From the NCBI RefSeq assembly GCF_000238095.2, contig NZ_JH815225.1, forward strand, positions 336,724 through 400,723: a stretch of DNA of 64,000 nucleotides, given 5' to 3'. The stretch is from Peptoanaerobacter stomatis (GTDB lineage: Bacteria; Bacillota; Clostridia; Peptostreptococcales; Filifactoraceae). The position numbers were made by a program, and so were the translations under genes. Positions 1 through 8,952 of the stretch are shown here, piece after piece. Below the pieces are notes generated by a model that was not told the DNA's origin, ran no database searches, and saw nothing but the letters and a program-made list of their open reading frames with translations. The stretch's first letter is position 1; the number at the start of each line of letters is the position of its first letter.

Positions 1-786
1 ATGGGTATGACTAATGATTCATTTAGATTTGATATAGATAATGTAAGCTATATATATCGTGTAAGTGGAAAGAAGTCACATAAAATAATTGACAGGTATA
101 CAGAAGCGCTTGTGTATAAAAAAATAAAAGATTTACACATATCTGACGAAGTAATATATATAAACCCACAAAACGGACATAAAATATCAAAATTTTTCTA
201 TAATGCAAGAGTTATAAATCCTGCTTCAAAAGAAGAGGTATTTAGAGCTGTTCAAATGATAAAAAAACTTCATAATCAAAATATAAAAATAGATAAATAT
301 TTTGATATTAAAGAAAATTTGTTATATTATGAAAGACTTGCTAAAGAAAAGGGTGTACAATTTTTTGAAGATTATGTGCAAGTAAAAGGAAAAATATTTA
401 AAATATTGGAAGTTATTAAAAAGTTACCGATGAATGTATGTCTTTGTCATATAGATGCAATTAGAGATAATATTTTAATTACAGAAGATAACAGTTTGAA
501 ATTAATAGATTTTGAATATGCAGCTATGCAAGATCCTATGATTGATATAGCTATGTATGCAATATACAGTAACTATAATTTTGAACAAATAAGAGAATTA
601 GTTGATATATATTTTGCAGAAGAAGAAATTCCAAAGTATTCATACGAAAAAGCTATACTATTTGCTATATGTGGCGGATTACTATGGTATACTTGGGGGG
701 AATATATGCAAAATAATAATGAATTAAAAGACTATTTGAAATCTATGTATGATTATGCTAAATTAGATGTTGACTTAACTATTTAA
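1..786 (+). CDS. Choline kinase-like phosphotransferase (LicA type), 5' end outside window
   Basis: Probable choline/ethanolamine kinase-fold enzyme that phosphorylates a small alcohol, often choline destined for phosphocholine decoration of surface glycans. The reading frame runs from base 1. It opens directly in the N-lobe 'GMTNDSF' segment, which in this family normally follows several more residues, so the ATG at base 1 is probably internal and the gene partial. In some Clostridia this domain is fused behind a nucleotidyltransferase domain; whether that is so here cannot be seen. The Brenner-type catalytic motif is visible (H150, D152, N157, in HIDAIRDNIL) with the metal-binding LIDFE at 168-172. 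The next gene follows after 110 bp. The substrate is inferred from the family; an aminoglycoside-kinase-like role is less likely. Confidence 0.75.
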   Translation: MGMTNDSFRFDIDNVSYIYRVSGKKSHKIIDRYTEALVYKKIKDLHISDEVIYINPQNGHKISKFFYNARVINPASKEEVFRAVQMIKKLHNQNIKIDKYFDIKENLLYYERLAKEKGVQFFEDYVQVKGKIFKILEVIKKLPMNVCLCHIDAIRDNILITEDNSLKLIDFEYAAMQDPMIDIAMYAIYSNYNFEQIRELVDIYFAEEEIPKYSYEKAILFAICGGLLWYTWGEYMQNNNELKDYLKSMYDYAKLDVDLTI

Positions 787-896
787 CAGCAAAATGTTAG
801 ATAGTTTGCTTAATTATAACTATTATACAGTTTTATAATTTATAAAAATTGAATTTTAAAATTAATTCATTATGTAATTAATGGAGTTGTTTTAAT

Positions 897-2972
897 ATGA
901 AAAGTAAAATTTTAGAAAATTTAAATATCGGAAATATAGACACGTTATTAGATGACATAAAACAATATGAGGTTGAATATCCTTATGATTTTGATATATA
1001 TTCAATAAAAGCTTCCTATTATTTTATGGTAGGAGATTTATATAATGCTGAAAAAACACTTCTTAGTGGATATGATATAAATATATTTAATTTTGATATT
1101 TTATACAACTTAGCACTTGTGTATGAATATAAAAAAGACACTATTAATGCTATGAAATTTTATAATAGAGCAAAAATCATGGCAATGAATTATCTAATGG
1201 ATTTTAATGAAATTGATGATAAAGATTCTATTGAAACTTATAAAAAGCATATAGATTTAATAACAAAAAAAATTGATGAATTAAACACTATTTTTAATAA
1301 AAAAATTGAATTGTCAGAATCATCTAAAAATTTAACATTTTTATTAGAATTTAGCAAAGAGTTAGCAGATTATAGTAAAGAATATAATATAAATTTTGAA
1401 TTAGATGCAATGGAGCCATGGTGTTGGAAAGGACAGATTTATTTTGGAGAGCATTTAAGATATGATTCATCGTATTTTGTAGGATATTACAGTAGGATTG
1501 GTATTGTTCTTGAAAATACACAGGCATATAGAAGAGTGGAAATATTAAAAATATTAAAAATATTAAAAGATAGGTTAAATAATGATATAAATAATGATGA
1601 CAATATATTAAAAATAAGTGAAAAAGTATTGCTTCCTATATTATTAAAAGATGAAAATAATCTTATGATAGAAAAAAATGGCAAAACTTATGAAATCTTT
1701 CAACAGCCTAATGTATTTTACTATTATAAGTTTGATGAGGATATAAAGATAAAAAATAATAAATATTTAATTGCACAGCCTATAAAGTTACATTCAGATG
1801 ATAATAAGAAAAAGTTGATAATTAGTATATTCATAGATGGGTTATGTTGGAATACTGTAAAACAGGAAGGTTTTAAAAATCTAATGCCTAAAACTGAAAA
1901 CTTTTTTTCTGACGGTATAATTTGCAATAATTTTCATTCCAATGCAGAATGGACATATCCGTCCATGGCATCATATTTTACAGGTCAATATCTGATTAAT
2001 CATAATATGTATACAAGCTTGGCAGTTAAATTTTTGCCTAAAGACACAATGACATTAGCAGAAATATTCAAAAACTCAAAATTCGTTAATACAAAGATAG
2101 ATGGAGATTGGAGAACATCTCCTGATATCGGATATATAAGAGGATTTGATAGAGTTGTCGATGCTATATATGGAGAAAGAATGGGTGTACAAGAAGTAAT
2201 AACAGAGGCAATAGATAATATAGAATTATTTAAAGATACAAATCAATATTTATTTTTAGGTATTGCTGATTTGCATGATATTGCTGATAATTACAGATTG
2301 AGTGTATGCACTCAAAAAGAAATTGATTTTGAGAATATGCAAGGAAGTAAAATTGATTCTACATCAGTTATGATATCTTCTGATGATAACAAAAAAGCGA
2401 GATATTTAAAACAAATAAGTTATTTAGATATGTATCTTGGAATTTTATTTAATCATATTAAGGAAAATTTTAAGGATGATGAGATTATAGTGACAATATT
2501 TTCTGACCATGGTCAAGGATATCTTAACGATGAAAAGGATAATTTCTTCCTTAATGACAATAGAACCAATGTACCATTACTTATAAAAGGTGTTACTAAA
2601 GAAAAACATATATGTGATGAATATATATCAGCAGTAGACTATATAAGTATAATGGATAAAATATCCGACTTAAACGCTGACTTAAATAATAAAGACAGTA
2701 ATTTGCCTGAATTTTTTGGAGGTAAAAAGCGTGATTTTGTGATTTCAGAATCGCTTCATTCAAACAGACCTTATAGAGTGTCTTTTAAAAATGAAAAAGA
2801 GTATTTTTATTTTGAAACACAAGGTTTAGCAACTACTGATGGTAGAGTAAAAATAGGAGATTACAAAACATATCTATATGATAGCGAATTAAATGTTATA
2901 AATGATGATGATAAAATTAAATATTATACAGATATTGCCTTAGAAAGAATAAAAAATCATATTATATATTAG
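897..2972 (+). CDS. TPR plus alkaline-phosphatase-superfamily (sulfatase/phosphotransferase-like) protein
   Basis: A 691-residue cytosolic-looking protein without signal peptide or membrane segment. Residues about 1-110 look like TPR helices, including a stretch around 'DILYNLALVYEYKKDTINA'. From about residue 300 comes an alkaline-phosphatase/sulfatase fold: 'ISIFIDGLCWN' supplies the first metal Asp, 'AEWTYPSMASYFTG' the likely nucleophile region, and 'FSDHGQG' the late metal-binding Asp-His. The sulfatase CxPxR signature is absent, so a phosphodiesterase or phosphotransferase is more likely than a sulfatase. The start is supported by a GGAG 13 bp upstream. It follows a choline-kinase-like gene, so a role in phospho-substituent transfer during surface glycan synthesis is plausible but is inference. 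Confidence 0.65.
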   Translation: MKSKILENLNIGNIDTLLDDIKQYEVEYPYDFDIYSIKASYYFMVGDLYNAEKTLLSGYDINIFNFDILYNLALVYEYKKDTINAMKFYNRAKIMAMNYLMDFNEIDDKDSIETYKKHIDLITKKIDELNTIFNKKIELSESSKNLTFLLEFSKELADYSKEYNINFELDAMEPWCWKGQIYFGEHLRYDSSYFVGYYSRIGIVLENTQAYRRVEILKILKILKDRLNNDINNDDNILKISEKVLLPILLKDENNLMIEKNGKTYEIFQQPNVFYYYKFDEDIKIKNNKYLIAQPIKLHSDDNKKKLIISIFIDGLCWNTVKQEGFKNLMPKTENFFSDGIICNNFHSNAEWTYPSMASYFTGQYLINHNMYTSLAVKFLPKDTMTLAEIFKNSKFVNTKIDGDWRTSPDIGYIRGFDRVVDAIYGERMGVQEVITEAIDNIELFKDTNQYLFLGIADLHDIADNYRLSVCTQKEIDFENMQGSKIDSTSVMISSDDNKKARYLKQISYLDMYLGILFNHIKENFKDDEIIVTIFSDHGQGYLNDEKDNFFLNDNRTNVPLLIKGVTKEKHICDEYISAVDYISIMDKISDLNADLNNKDSNLPEFFGGKKRDFVISESLHSNRPYRVSFKNEKEYFYFETQGLATTDGRVKIGDYKTYLYDSELNVINDDDKIKYYTDIALERIKNHIIY

Positions 2973-3038
2973 ATGGTTAATATATAAAATATAGTATAAA
3001 TTTTTTAAAATATAAACAGTGATTAAAGGAAATATAAA

Positions 3039-4424
3039 ATGAAAATTGACAAACTGATACACAAATACAAAATGAATGATTTGAATATAGTGCTTGATAT
3101 AAATTCCGGCTCTGTTCATATTTTTGATGATATAAGTTATGATATAGTAGAAGATGCATATAATATTACATCTGAAGGTTTATGCAAAAAATATGGCTAT
3201 ACAAAAGATGAAATTGAAGAAGCACTTGAAGAAATTAATGCACTTAGAGATGATGGACAACTATATACAGATAATGATTATATAGACAATATAATAGTAT
3301 CTAATCATACAAATGTTATAAAGGCCATGTGTTTGCACGTAGCTCATGATTGTAATTTGAGATGTAGTTATTGTTTTGCTTCGCAAGGAGATTTCGGTGG
3401 TGATAAGGAAATAATGAGCTTTGAAGTTGGAAAAAAAGCTTTAGAATACCTTGTAGAAAACAGTGGCAATAGGAAAAATCTTGAAGTGGATTTTTTTGGC
3501 GGAGAGCCTCTTATGAATTTTGAAGTTGTAAAAAAACTTGTAGATTATGGAAATAAAATTGCTGAGGAAAAAGGAAAAAATTTCAGATTTACAATAACCA
3601 CTAACGGAGTATTACTAAGTGATGACAAAATAGACTATATAAATAAAAATATGCACAATGTTGTACTGTCGCTTGATGGAAGAAAAGAAATAAATGATGA
3701 AAACAGACCACTCATAAATGGACGAGGAAGCTATGATTTGATAGTTCCAAAATTCCAAAAACTTATTAAAAATAGGCCAAAAGATAAATACTACTATGTA
3801 AGAGGTACATTCACAAGAAAGAACCTTGATTTTTCAAAAGATGTTATGGAATATAAAGATTTAGGATTTGCGCTTACATCAATAGAGCCTGTAGTGGGTG
3901 AAGAAGAAAATATATATGCAATCAGACATAAAGATTTACCACAAATATTGGAAGAATACGAAAATTTGGCAAAAGAATATGCTGATATGCAAGCAAATAA
4001 AGAAGATTTTAAATTATTCCACTTTATGGTAGACTTGTCACAAGGACCTTGTGTAATAAAAAGAGTTCGTGGCTGTGGTGCAGGAGGAGAATATCTTGCG
4101 ATTACACCGACAGGTGATATATATCCTTGCCATCAATTTGTAGGAAATGAAAAATATAAAATGGGTAATTTGTTTGATAAAAACTTAGAACTACCTCAAG
4201 ATTTGCAAACAAAATTCAAAAATGCAAATGTACTTACAAAAGATGAATGCAAAGATTGTTGGGCAAGATATTATTGCTCAGGTGGCTGTCATGCAAATGC
4301 GATTAATTTTAATGATGATATTCAAAAACCGTATGAAATAGGCTGTATAATGCAAAGAAAAAGAATCGAATGTGCAATAATGATAGAAGCTTACAAGGTT
4401 ATATCTGAAAATGTTGCAAATTAG
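3039..4424 (+). CDS. scfB: Radical SAM/SPASM thioether maturase, SCIFF-maturase type
   Basis: Radical SAM enzyme of the family that installs Cys-to-alpha-carbon thioether bridges in the Clostridial SCIFF peptide. Residues 1-95 form a small RRE-like N-terminal domain. The radical SAM cluster motif is C105-x3-C109-x2-C112, followed by the GGEP motif at 154-157. The C-terminal SPASM region has C338, C346, C364, C404, C407, C413, C417 and C436 for two auxiliary 4Fe-4S clusters. The segment 'GCGAGGEYLAITPTGDIYPC' is very like that of SCIFF maturases. The peptide gene normally sits immediately upstream, but here the 66-bp gap before this gene holds no ORF and none lies downstream either. A hairpin terminator follows. 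SCIFF specificity is a family-level inference. Confidence 0.85.
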   Translation: MKIDKLIHKYKMNDLNIVLDINSGSVHIFDDISYDIVEDAYNITSEGLCKKYGYTKDEIEEALEEINALRDDGQLYTDNDYIDNIIVSNHTNVIKAMCLHVAHDCNLRCSYCFASQGDFGGDKEIMSFEVGKKALEYLVENSGNRKNLEVDFFGGEPLMNFEVVKKLVDYGNKIAEEKGKNFRFTITTNGVLLSDDKIDYINKNMHNVVLSLDGRKEINDENRPLINGRGSYDLIVPKFQKLIKNRPKDKYYYVRGTFTRKNLDFSKDVMEYKDLGFALTSIEPVVGEEENIYAIRHKDLPQILEEYENLAKEYADMQANKEDFKLFHFMVDLSQGPCVIKRVRGCGAGGEYLAITPTGDIYPCHQFVGNEKYKMGNLFDKNLELPQDLQTKFKNANVLTKDECKDCWARYYCSGGCHANAINFNDDIQKPYEIGCIMQRKRIECAIMIEAYKVISENVAN

Positions 4425-4466
4425 AAATAACTTTAAATAAAAATTTCTTTAATTTTTAACATAGAA

Positions 4467-4507
4467 TTAACATTATACTAATATCAGTATAATGTTAAAA
4501 CTTTTTT
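4467..4507 (+). terminator. Rho-independent terminator after SCIFF maturase
   Basis: A perfect 13-bp stem (TTAACATTATACT at 4467-4479 with its complement at 4486-4498), a 6-nt loop, then a run of T from 4502. It ends the maturase transcript. Confidence 0.85.
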
Positions 4508-4661
4508 ATGTAGTAAAAATAAGCCAATTAAATTTTATTGCAATGTAAATTTATATAGTTAAAAAAATATTAGTACAAATAAATTAATAATATGTTGGAG
4601 TTTTACAATTTAATTTGAGTTTATAATTATTTTTTAAATTAACAAATTGTTTATAAATGAT

Positions 4662-6083
4662 ATGGATAACTTACCTATAATAAATGAATTGAAATTATTC
4701 AAAAAAGAAAACTATACAAAATTTTTTATGCCTGGGCATTTGCAACTTGTATATAAACAAGACTATACATTTGTCCAAAAAGAAGTATTTGGCTTGCTAA
4801 AAGAATTTGAAAAAGATATATTTTCCTTTGATGTAACAGAAGTAAATAATTTTGACAATCTTGCAAATCCTAATGGAATTATACAAAAATCTCAAGAAAT
4901 ATTATCAAAAGATTTTGGAGCAAAAAGAGCATATTTTTTAGTAAATGGCTCGACTGTAGGTATATTATCGATGGTCTGTGCGGTTACTAAAAACAAAGAC
5001 AAAATAATAATTCAAAAAAATTCGCATAAATCAGTGTATAATGCCTGTAAAATAAATGATTTATCTGTGGTATATATCGATACTGAAAAAAATAGTGAGT
5101 TTGACATATTCGAAAAAATTGATTTAATTAAATTTGAGAATATATTAAACCAAAATAAAGATGCAAAAGCCGTTGTGATTACGTCACCTGATTATTATGG
5201 GCAAAATCAAAATATCGAAAAACTTGCACAAATAACACATAAATATAATATGCTTTTGCTTGTAGATTCTGCACATTCTCCACATTATATATATAGTGAA
5301 TATTTTCAAAAAAATGCCATATATAATGGGGCAGATATTATGGTAGTAAGTTTTCACAAGACATTACCTACGTTAAATCAAACAGCATTGATGTTTGCAA
5401 ACAATAGTTTAAACGATTATGTATGTGATAAATTGCAAGAAAAACTCAATATATTTCAAACCACAAGTCCATCGTATATATTGCTGGCAAATATGGAACT
5501 TACTAATAATATTTTGAAAAAATACGGAAAAGAATTATATAAGAATCTCAAAAATAATATAGAAAATTTTAAAATTCATATAAGAACATTAAATAAAATA
5601 TTAGAAAAATTTTATAAAAATTTTTATGTTAAAATTTTAAACAATGATGATTTTTCAAGAATTGTAATCTCTACCCCGAACATAAAAAACACCTATAAAA
5701 TTTTAAAAGAAGAGTATAAAATACTTCCTGAAATGGTAAACGAAAAAAGTATAGTTTTTATATGTAATATTTTCCATACAAAGCATGATTTTGATTTATT
5801 ATATGAAGCATTTAAACATATCTCTAAAAAATATTTAAATATAAAGGGTATTAGTTTATATACAGATAGAAAAGATGTTTTTTTTAAAGAAAATGTATAC
5901 GAAAAAAAGCTTAGCATTTTAAATTACTTAAAAGAAAATATAGGAAAAAATTCTAAAAAATCAATATATTCATATCCTCCGGGAGTGCCGATAATATCAG
6001 AACATGAAATTATAAATAGCGAGCATATTAGATATGTTAATAACATAATAAATAATGTTGAAATAGATTTATTTATGGGATGA
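4662..6083 (+). CDS. Orn/Lys/Arg decarboxylase family PLP enzyme
   Basis: Fold-type I PLP enzyme of the basic amino acid decarboxylase family (SpeA/YaaO type), which makes agmatine, cadaverine or putrescine from arginine, lysine or ornithine. Visible are the N-terminal 'FMPGH' motif, the cofactor-contacting 'VDSAHSPH', and the PLP lysine in 'SFHKTLPTLNQTA' (Lys233 from this start). At about 473 residues it matches the short Firmicute class without the wing domain. The start is uncertain: an in-frame stop lies at 4635, and both TTG 4647 and ATG 4662 are possible with no clear ribosome site for either; ATG gives the usual family N-terminus. It is followed 16 bp later by a BCCT transporter, which suggests co-expression. 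The substrate cannot be told from sequence. Confidence 0.85.
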   Translation: MDNLPIINELKLFKKENYTKFFMPGHLQLVYKQDYTFVQKEVFGLLKEFEKDIFSFDVTEVNNFDNLANPNGIIQKSQEILSKDFGAKRAYFLVNGSTVGILSMVCAVTKNKDKIIIQKNSHKSVYNACKINDLSVVYIDTEKNSEFDIFEKIDLIKFENILNQNKDAKAVVITSPDYYGQNQNIEKLAQITHKYNMLLLVDSAHSPHYIYSEYFQKNAIYNGADIMVVSFHKTLPTLNQTALMFANNSLNDYVCDKLQEKLNIFQTTSPSYILLANMELTNNILKKYGKELYKNLKNNIENFKIHIRTLNKILEKFYKNFYVKILNNDDFSRIVISTPNIKNTYKILKEEYKILPEMVNEKSIVFICNIFHTKHDFDLLYEAFKHISKKYLNIKGISLYTDRKDVFFKENVYEKKLSILNYLKENIGKNSKKSIYSYPPGVPIISEHEIINSEHIRYVNNIINNVEIDLFMG

Positions 6084-6099
6084 TTAGAGGTGTTATTAT

Positions 6100-7644
6100 A
6101 TGAGAAAAAAATCCGATTCAAATAACAATCTTATAGATACATTTGGAGAAGTAGGCATAATATCTTTGATATTGCTTATATTTCTATGCACAATATTTAC
6201 TTTTTTCCCTGAAAAATCTAAAATTATATTGGAAAAATTAAGATTTTTTCTGGCTGATAATTATGGGATTTATTATGCTGCTTTAGGATTAGGGGTATTT
6301 CTGTGTACAATTTTTATTGCGTTTTCTAAATATGGAAAAATTAAACTTGGAAAAGAAAGTGATGAAAAAGAATACCCATCTTTTATTTGGGGAACTATGA
6401 TATTTACATCTACTATGGCGGCAGATATTTTGTTTTTTTCTTTGTGCGAATGGTCTTTATATTATGATGAACCATATATCCAAAATTTAGGAAGTTTGCA
6501 ATTGTGGGCATCTACATATCCTTTATTTCACTGGGGGCCTACTGTTTGGGGATTTTATGTAATTTTGTCCGTTTCATTCGGTTTCATGATTCATGTAAGA
6601 AATAGAAAATGTCAAAAGTTTTCAGAAGCATGTAGACCTATTTTTAAAGAAAAAATAGATGGTATTTGTGGTAAGACAATTGATTTAATAGCTATTTTTT
6701 CTTTGATAGCGGGAACATCAACTACATTTTCTTTGGCTACTCCATTATTATCTAAAGTAATCAGCAAGTTTTTTTACATAGAAAATACAACTATTTTTAC
6801 AATATTGATACTTATTATAATAGCTGTTATATATACAATTGCGGTACTATCTGGAATGAAGACCATATCAAACTTGGCTAAATATAGTTCATATATATTT
6901 TTTTTATTGATATCATATTTTTTATTTGTCAGTGGTGAAACGGTATATATTTTAGAAACAGGATTTTCTGCTATTGGAAATCTTGCACAAAACTTTATAT
7001 TAATGTCTACATGGTTAGACCCTTTGCGTGAAACATATTTTCCACAAAAATGGACAATATATTATTGGTCATATTGGATGGTATGGTGTGTCGCAACACC
7101 ATTTTTTATAGGTAAAATTAGCAAAGGAAGAACTATTAAGGACACCATTTTAGGTATTTATATGTATGGTATTTCAGGAACGTTCATGTCTTTCATAGTT
7201 ATGGGTAATTATGGACTTTCATTACAGTTAAATAATAAATTAGATATAGTTGGAATAATAGCTAAAACAAGTGATTATTCTGAAGCAATAATTAAAATAT
7301 TTGATACATTACCATTTCCCAACATAGCTCTTATAATTTTAGTTCTTACAATGATTATGCTTTATGTAACCACTTTTGATGCACTTGTAATGGTAGCTTC
7401 TGTATATTCTTATAATATGCCTGATATGGAAATGGAAGCTGATAAAAAAAATAAAATATTTTGGGCAATAATATTTATATTATTTCCTATCGTTTTGATT
7501 TTTTTTAAAAACTCTATGTATAATTTACAGTCAATATCAATTATAGCTGCATTCCCTATAGGAATTATTATTATTTTTATAATTATCAGTTTTTTTAAAG
7601 ATGCACACAAATATTTGACAGAATATGATAAACGAAATATATAG
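6100..7644 (+). CDS. BCCT-family betaine/carnitine/choline transporter
   Basis: A 514-residue polytopic membrane protein with about 12 hydrophobic segments. The BCCT core signature is visible around 'WTIYYWSYWMVWC' followed by 'ISKGRTIKD', corresponding to the Trp-rich TM8 that binds quaternary amines in BetP. Some positions are altered (YWSYW where BetP-like proteins have YWAWW), so substrate preference may differ. 'GMKTISNLAKYS' fits the TM7/amphipathic-helix region. It uses a Na+- or H+-coupled, or an exchange, mechanism by family. A good ribosome site (GAGGTG) precedes the ATG. It sits 16 bp after a basic amino acid decarboxylase, and a choline-kinase-like gene lies 5 kb upstream, so choline or a related cation is a reasonable guess. 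Confidence 0.88.
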   Translation: MRKKSDSNNNLIDTFGEVGIISLILLIFLCTIFTFFPEKSKIILEKLRFFLADNYGIYYAALGLGVFLCTIFIAFSKYGKIKLGKESDEKEYPSFIWGTMIFTSTMAADILFFSLCEWSLYYDEPYIQNLGSLQLWASTYPLFHWGPTVWGFYVILSVSFGFMIHVRNRKCQKFSEACRPIFKEKIDGICGKTIDLIAIFSLIAGTSTTFSLATPLLSKVISKFFYIENTTIFTILILIIIAVIYTIAVLSGMKTISNLAKYSSYIFFLLISYFLFVSGETVYILETGFSAIGNLAQNFILMSTWLDPLRETYFPQKWTIYYWSYWMVWCVATPFFIGKISKGRTIKDTILGIYMYGISGTFMSFIVMGNYGLSLQLNNKLDIVGIIAKTSDYSEAIIKIFDTLPFPNIALIILVLTMIMLYVTTFDALVMVASVYSYNMPDMEMEADKKNKIFWAIIFILFPIVLIFFKNSMYNLQSISIIAAFPIGIIIIFIIISFFKDAHKYLTEYDKRNI

Positions 7645-7755
7645 TTTTATTAATTATAATATTTTGTTTAATGAGTATAATTTCTGGTATAAATATTTAA
7701 AAGTAGTAATATGCTTTAATATAAAAATATAAAAAAGTTTTGTGGAGGAACAAAA

Positions 7756-7986
7756 ATGGAAAATATAACTGTTTATACAAGTACATCTTGTCATTACTGT
7801 CATCTTCTTAAGGATTATTTGAAAGAAAAAAATGTTGCTTTTGATGAAAGAAATATAGATACTGATTCTGATGCAAGGGCATTTCTTATAAAAAACAGAA
7901 TTATGGGTGTACCTGCAATGTATGTTGGTGAGCAACAAATAGTAGGCTTTGACAAAGAAAAAATAGATGAGGTATTAGGATTATAA
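7756..7986 (+). CDS. Glutaredoxin-like thiol-disulfide protein
   Basis: A compact 76-residue thioredoxin-fold protein of the glutaredoxin/NrdH-like group, cytosolic. The redox motif is C12-x-x-C15 ('TSCHYC') near the N-terminus. The cis-proline loop is in 'IMGVPAMYVG', and the glycine/aspartate turn 'IVGFD' follows it, as in small Firmicute glutaredoxins. A strong GGAGG ribosome site lies 8 bp before the ATG. It is monocistronic: 110 bp after the transporter and followed by a strong terminator. Its electron donor (thioredoxin reductase or glutathione-like thiol) is unknown. Confidence 0.85.
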   Translation: MENITVYTSTSCHYCHLLKDYLKEKNVAFDERNIDTDSDARAFLIKNRIMGVPAMYVGEQQIVGFDKEKIDEVLGL

Positions 7987-8010
7987 TATCGAATACTATA
8001 AATAAATTAA

Positions 8011-8046
8011 AAATCTAAAAGATATTTTTTCTTTTAGATTTTTTTT
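8011..8046 (+). terminator. Rho-independent terminator after glutaredoxin gene
   Basis: Stem AAATCTAAAAG (8011-8021) pairs with CTTTTAGATTT (8031-8041) around a 9-nt loop, followed by an uninterrupted T run. Confidence 0.9.
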
Positions 8047-8079
8047 GTAGATTTATACAATTCTTTTGGAGTGATTAAA

Positions 8080-8793
8080 TTGAAAATTTTTGCAGATTAT
8101 CATACCCATACTATATACAGTGATGGTAAAACTACAATAAAGGAAAATGTTGAGCAGGCAATAAAAATAGGTCTTAAAACCATAGGTATATCAGATCATG
8201 GATATAAACATATGGGTTTTGGAGTTAAATATGAAAACTATCCCAAAATAAGAGAAGAAATTGACAGATTACAAGAAAAATATAAGCAAATAAAAATACT
8301 TATGGGGATAGAGTGCAATATACTCGATGATAAAGGAAATATAGATATTGATGATAAAATAATATCTTATATGGATTATGTTATGGCAGGATATCATTTC
8401 GGTTCAACTCCAAAAAATTTAAGGGGAGCCAAAAATCATATGTTTAATTATATAAAACCCTTAAAAAATTATGAGATTGATTATAATACCAGAGCTTTAA
8501 TAAATGCTATGAAAAACAATGATTTATTCATATTAACGCATCCGGGAGATAAAGGTAACGTAGATATAGAGGAGATTGCAAAAGTAGCTGAGCAAACAGG
8601 CACAGTACTGGAAATAAACGAAAGACACCACAACTTGACATATGAACAACTTTTAAAAGTAAAACATTTCGATATAAAATATGTTATTTCATCAGATGCT
8701 CATAAAAAAGATGCCATAGGTGTGGTGGATGATGCAATAAAAAGAGCTGTAAAAGCTGAAATACCTATAAATAGAATAATAAATGTAATATAA
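8080..8793 (+). CDS. PHP-domain phosphoesterase (YcdX-like)
   Basis: Metal-dependent hydrolase of the PHP superfamily, about 237 residues and close to the YcdX/histidinol-phosphatase-like length. The first metal motif 'DYHTHTIYSDG' is at the N-terminus, followed by 'ISDHG', 'GIECN', 'GYHFG', 'THPGD' and a C-terminal 'SSDAH', giving the full set of His/Asp ligands for a trinuclear site. The ribosome-binding GGAGTG at 8068-8073 ends 6 bp before TTG 8080, so I prefer this start over GTG 8071, which lies inside the ribosome site. It is a single-gene unit after a terminator. The substrate (a phosphate ester) is unknown. Confidence 0.85.
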   Translation: MKIFADYHTHTIYSDGKTTIKENVEQAIKIGLKTIGISDHGYKHMGFGVKYENYPKIREEIDRLQEKYKQIKILMGIECNILDDKGNIDIDDKIISYMDYVMAGYHFGSTPKNLRGAKNHMFNYIKPLKNYEIDYNTRALINAMKNNDLFILTHPGDKGNVDIEEIAKVAEQTGTVLEINERHHNLTYEQLLKVKHFDIKYVISSDAHKKDAIGVVDDAIKRAVKAEIPINRIINVI

Positions 8794-8814
8794 AAGTTGT
8801 GAAAGTTTTAAATA

Positions 8815-8843
8815 TTGAAGAACAAAATATATTTTGATATAAT
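8815..8843 (+). promoter_or_regulatory. Sigma-A type promoter for the rapZ-yvcK cluster
   Basis: TTGAAG at 8815-8820 and TATAAT at 8838-8843 separated by exactly 17 bp, about 105 bp before rapZ. The long AT-rich leader that follows shows no recognised riboswitch. Confidence 0.6.
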
Positions 8844-8952
8844 AAAATATACGATTTTACAATATTTTTATAAGTATATATAATATATTGAATATAATAA
8901 AAACTATTTGTATTCAAAAATATTAATATTTTATATAAAATGGAGCTAAGGT

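Noticed and set aside
1-3. ATG at base 1 as the true start of the choline-kinase-like gene
   Set aside because: The protein begins inside a conserved N-lobe motif that normally has residues before it, so the gene most likely continues upstream of the window.
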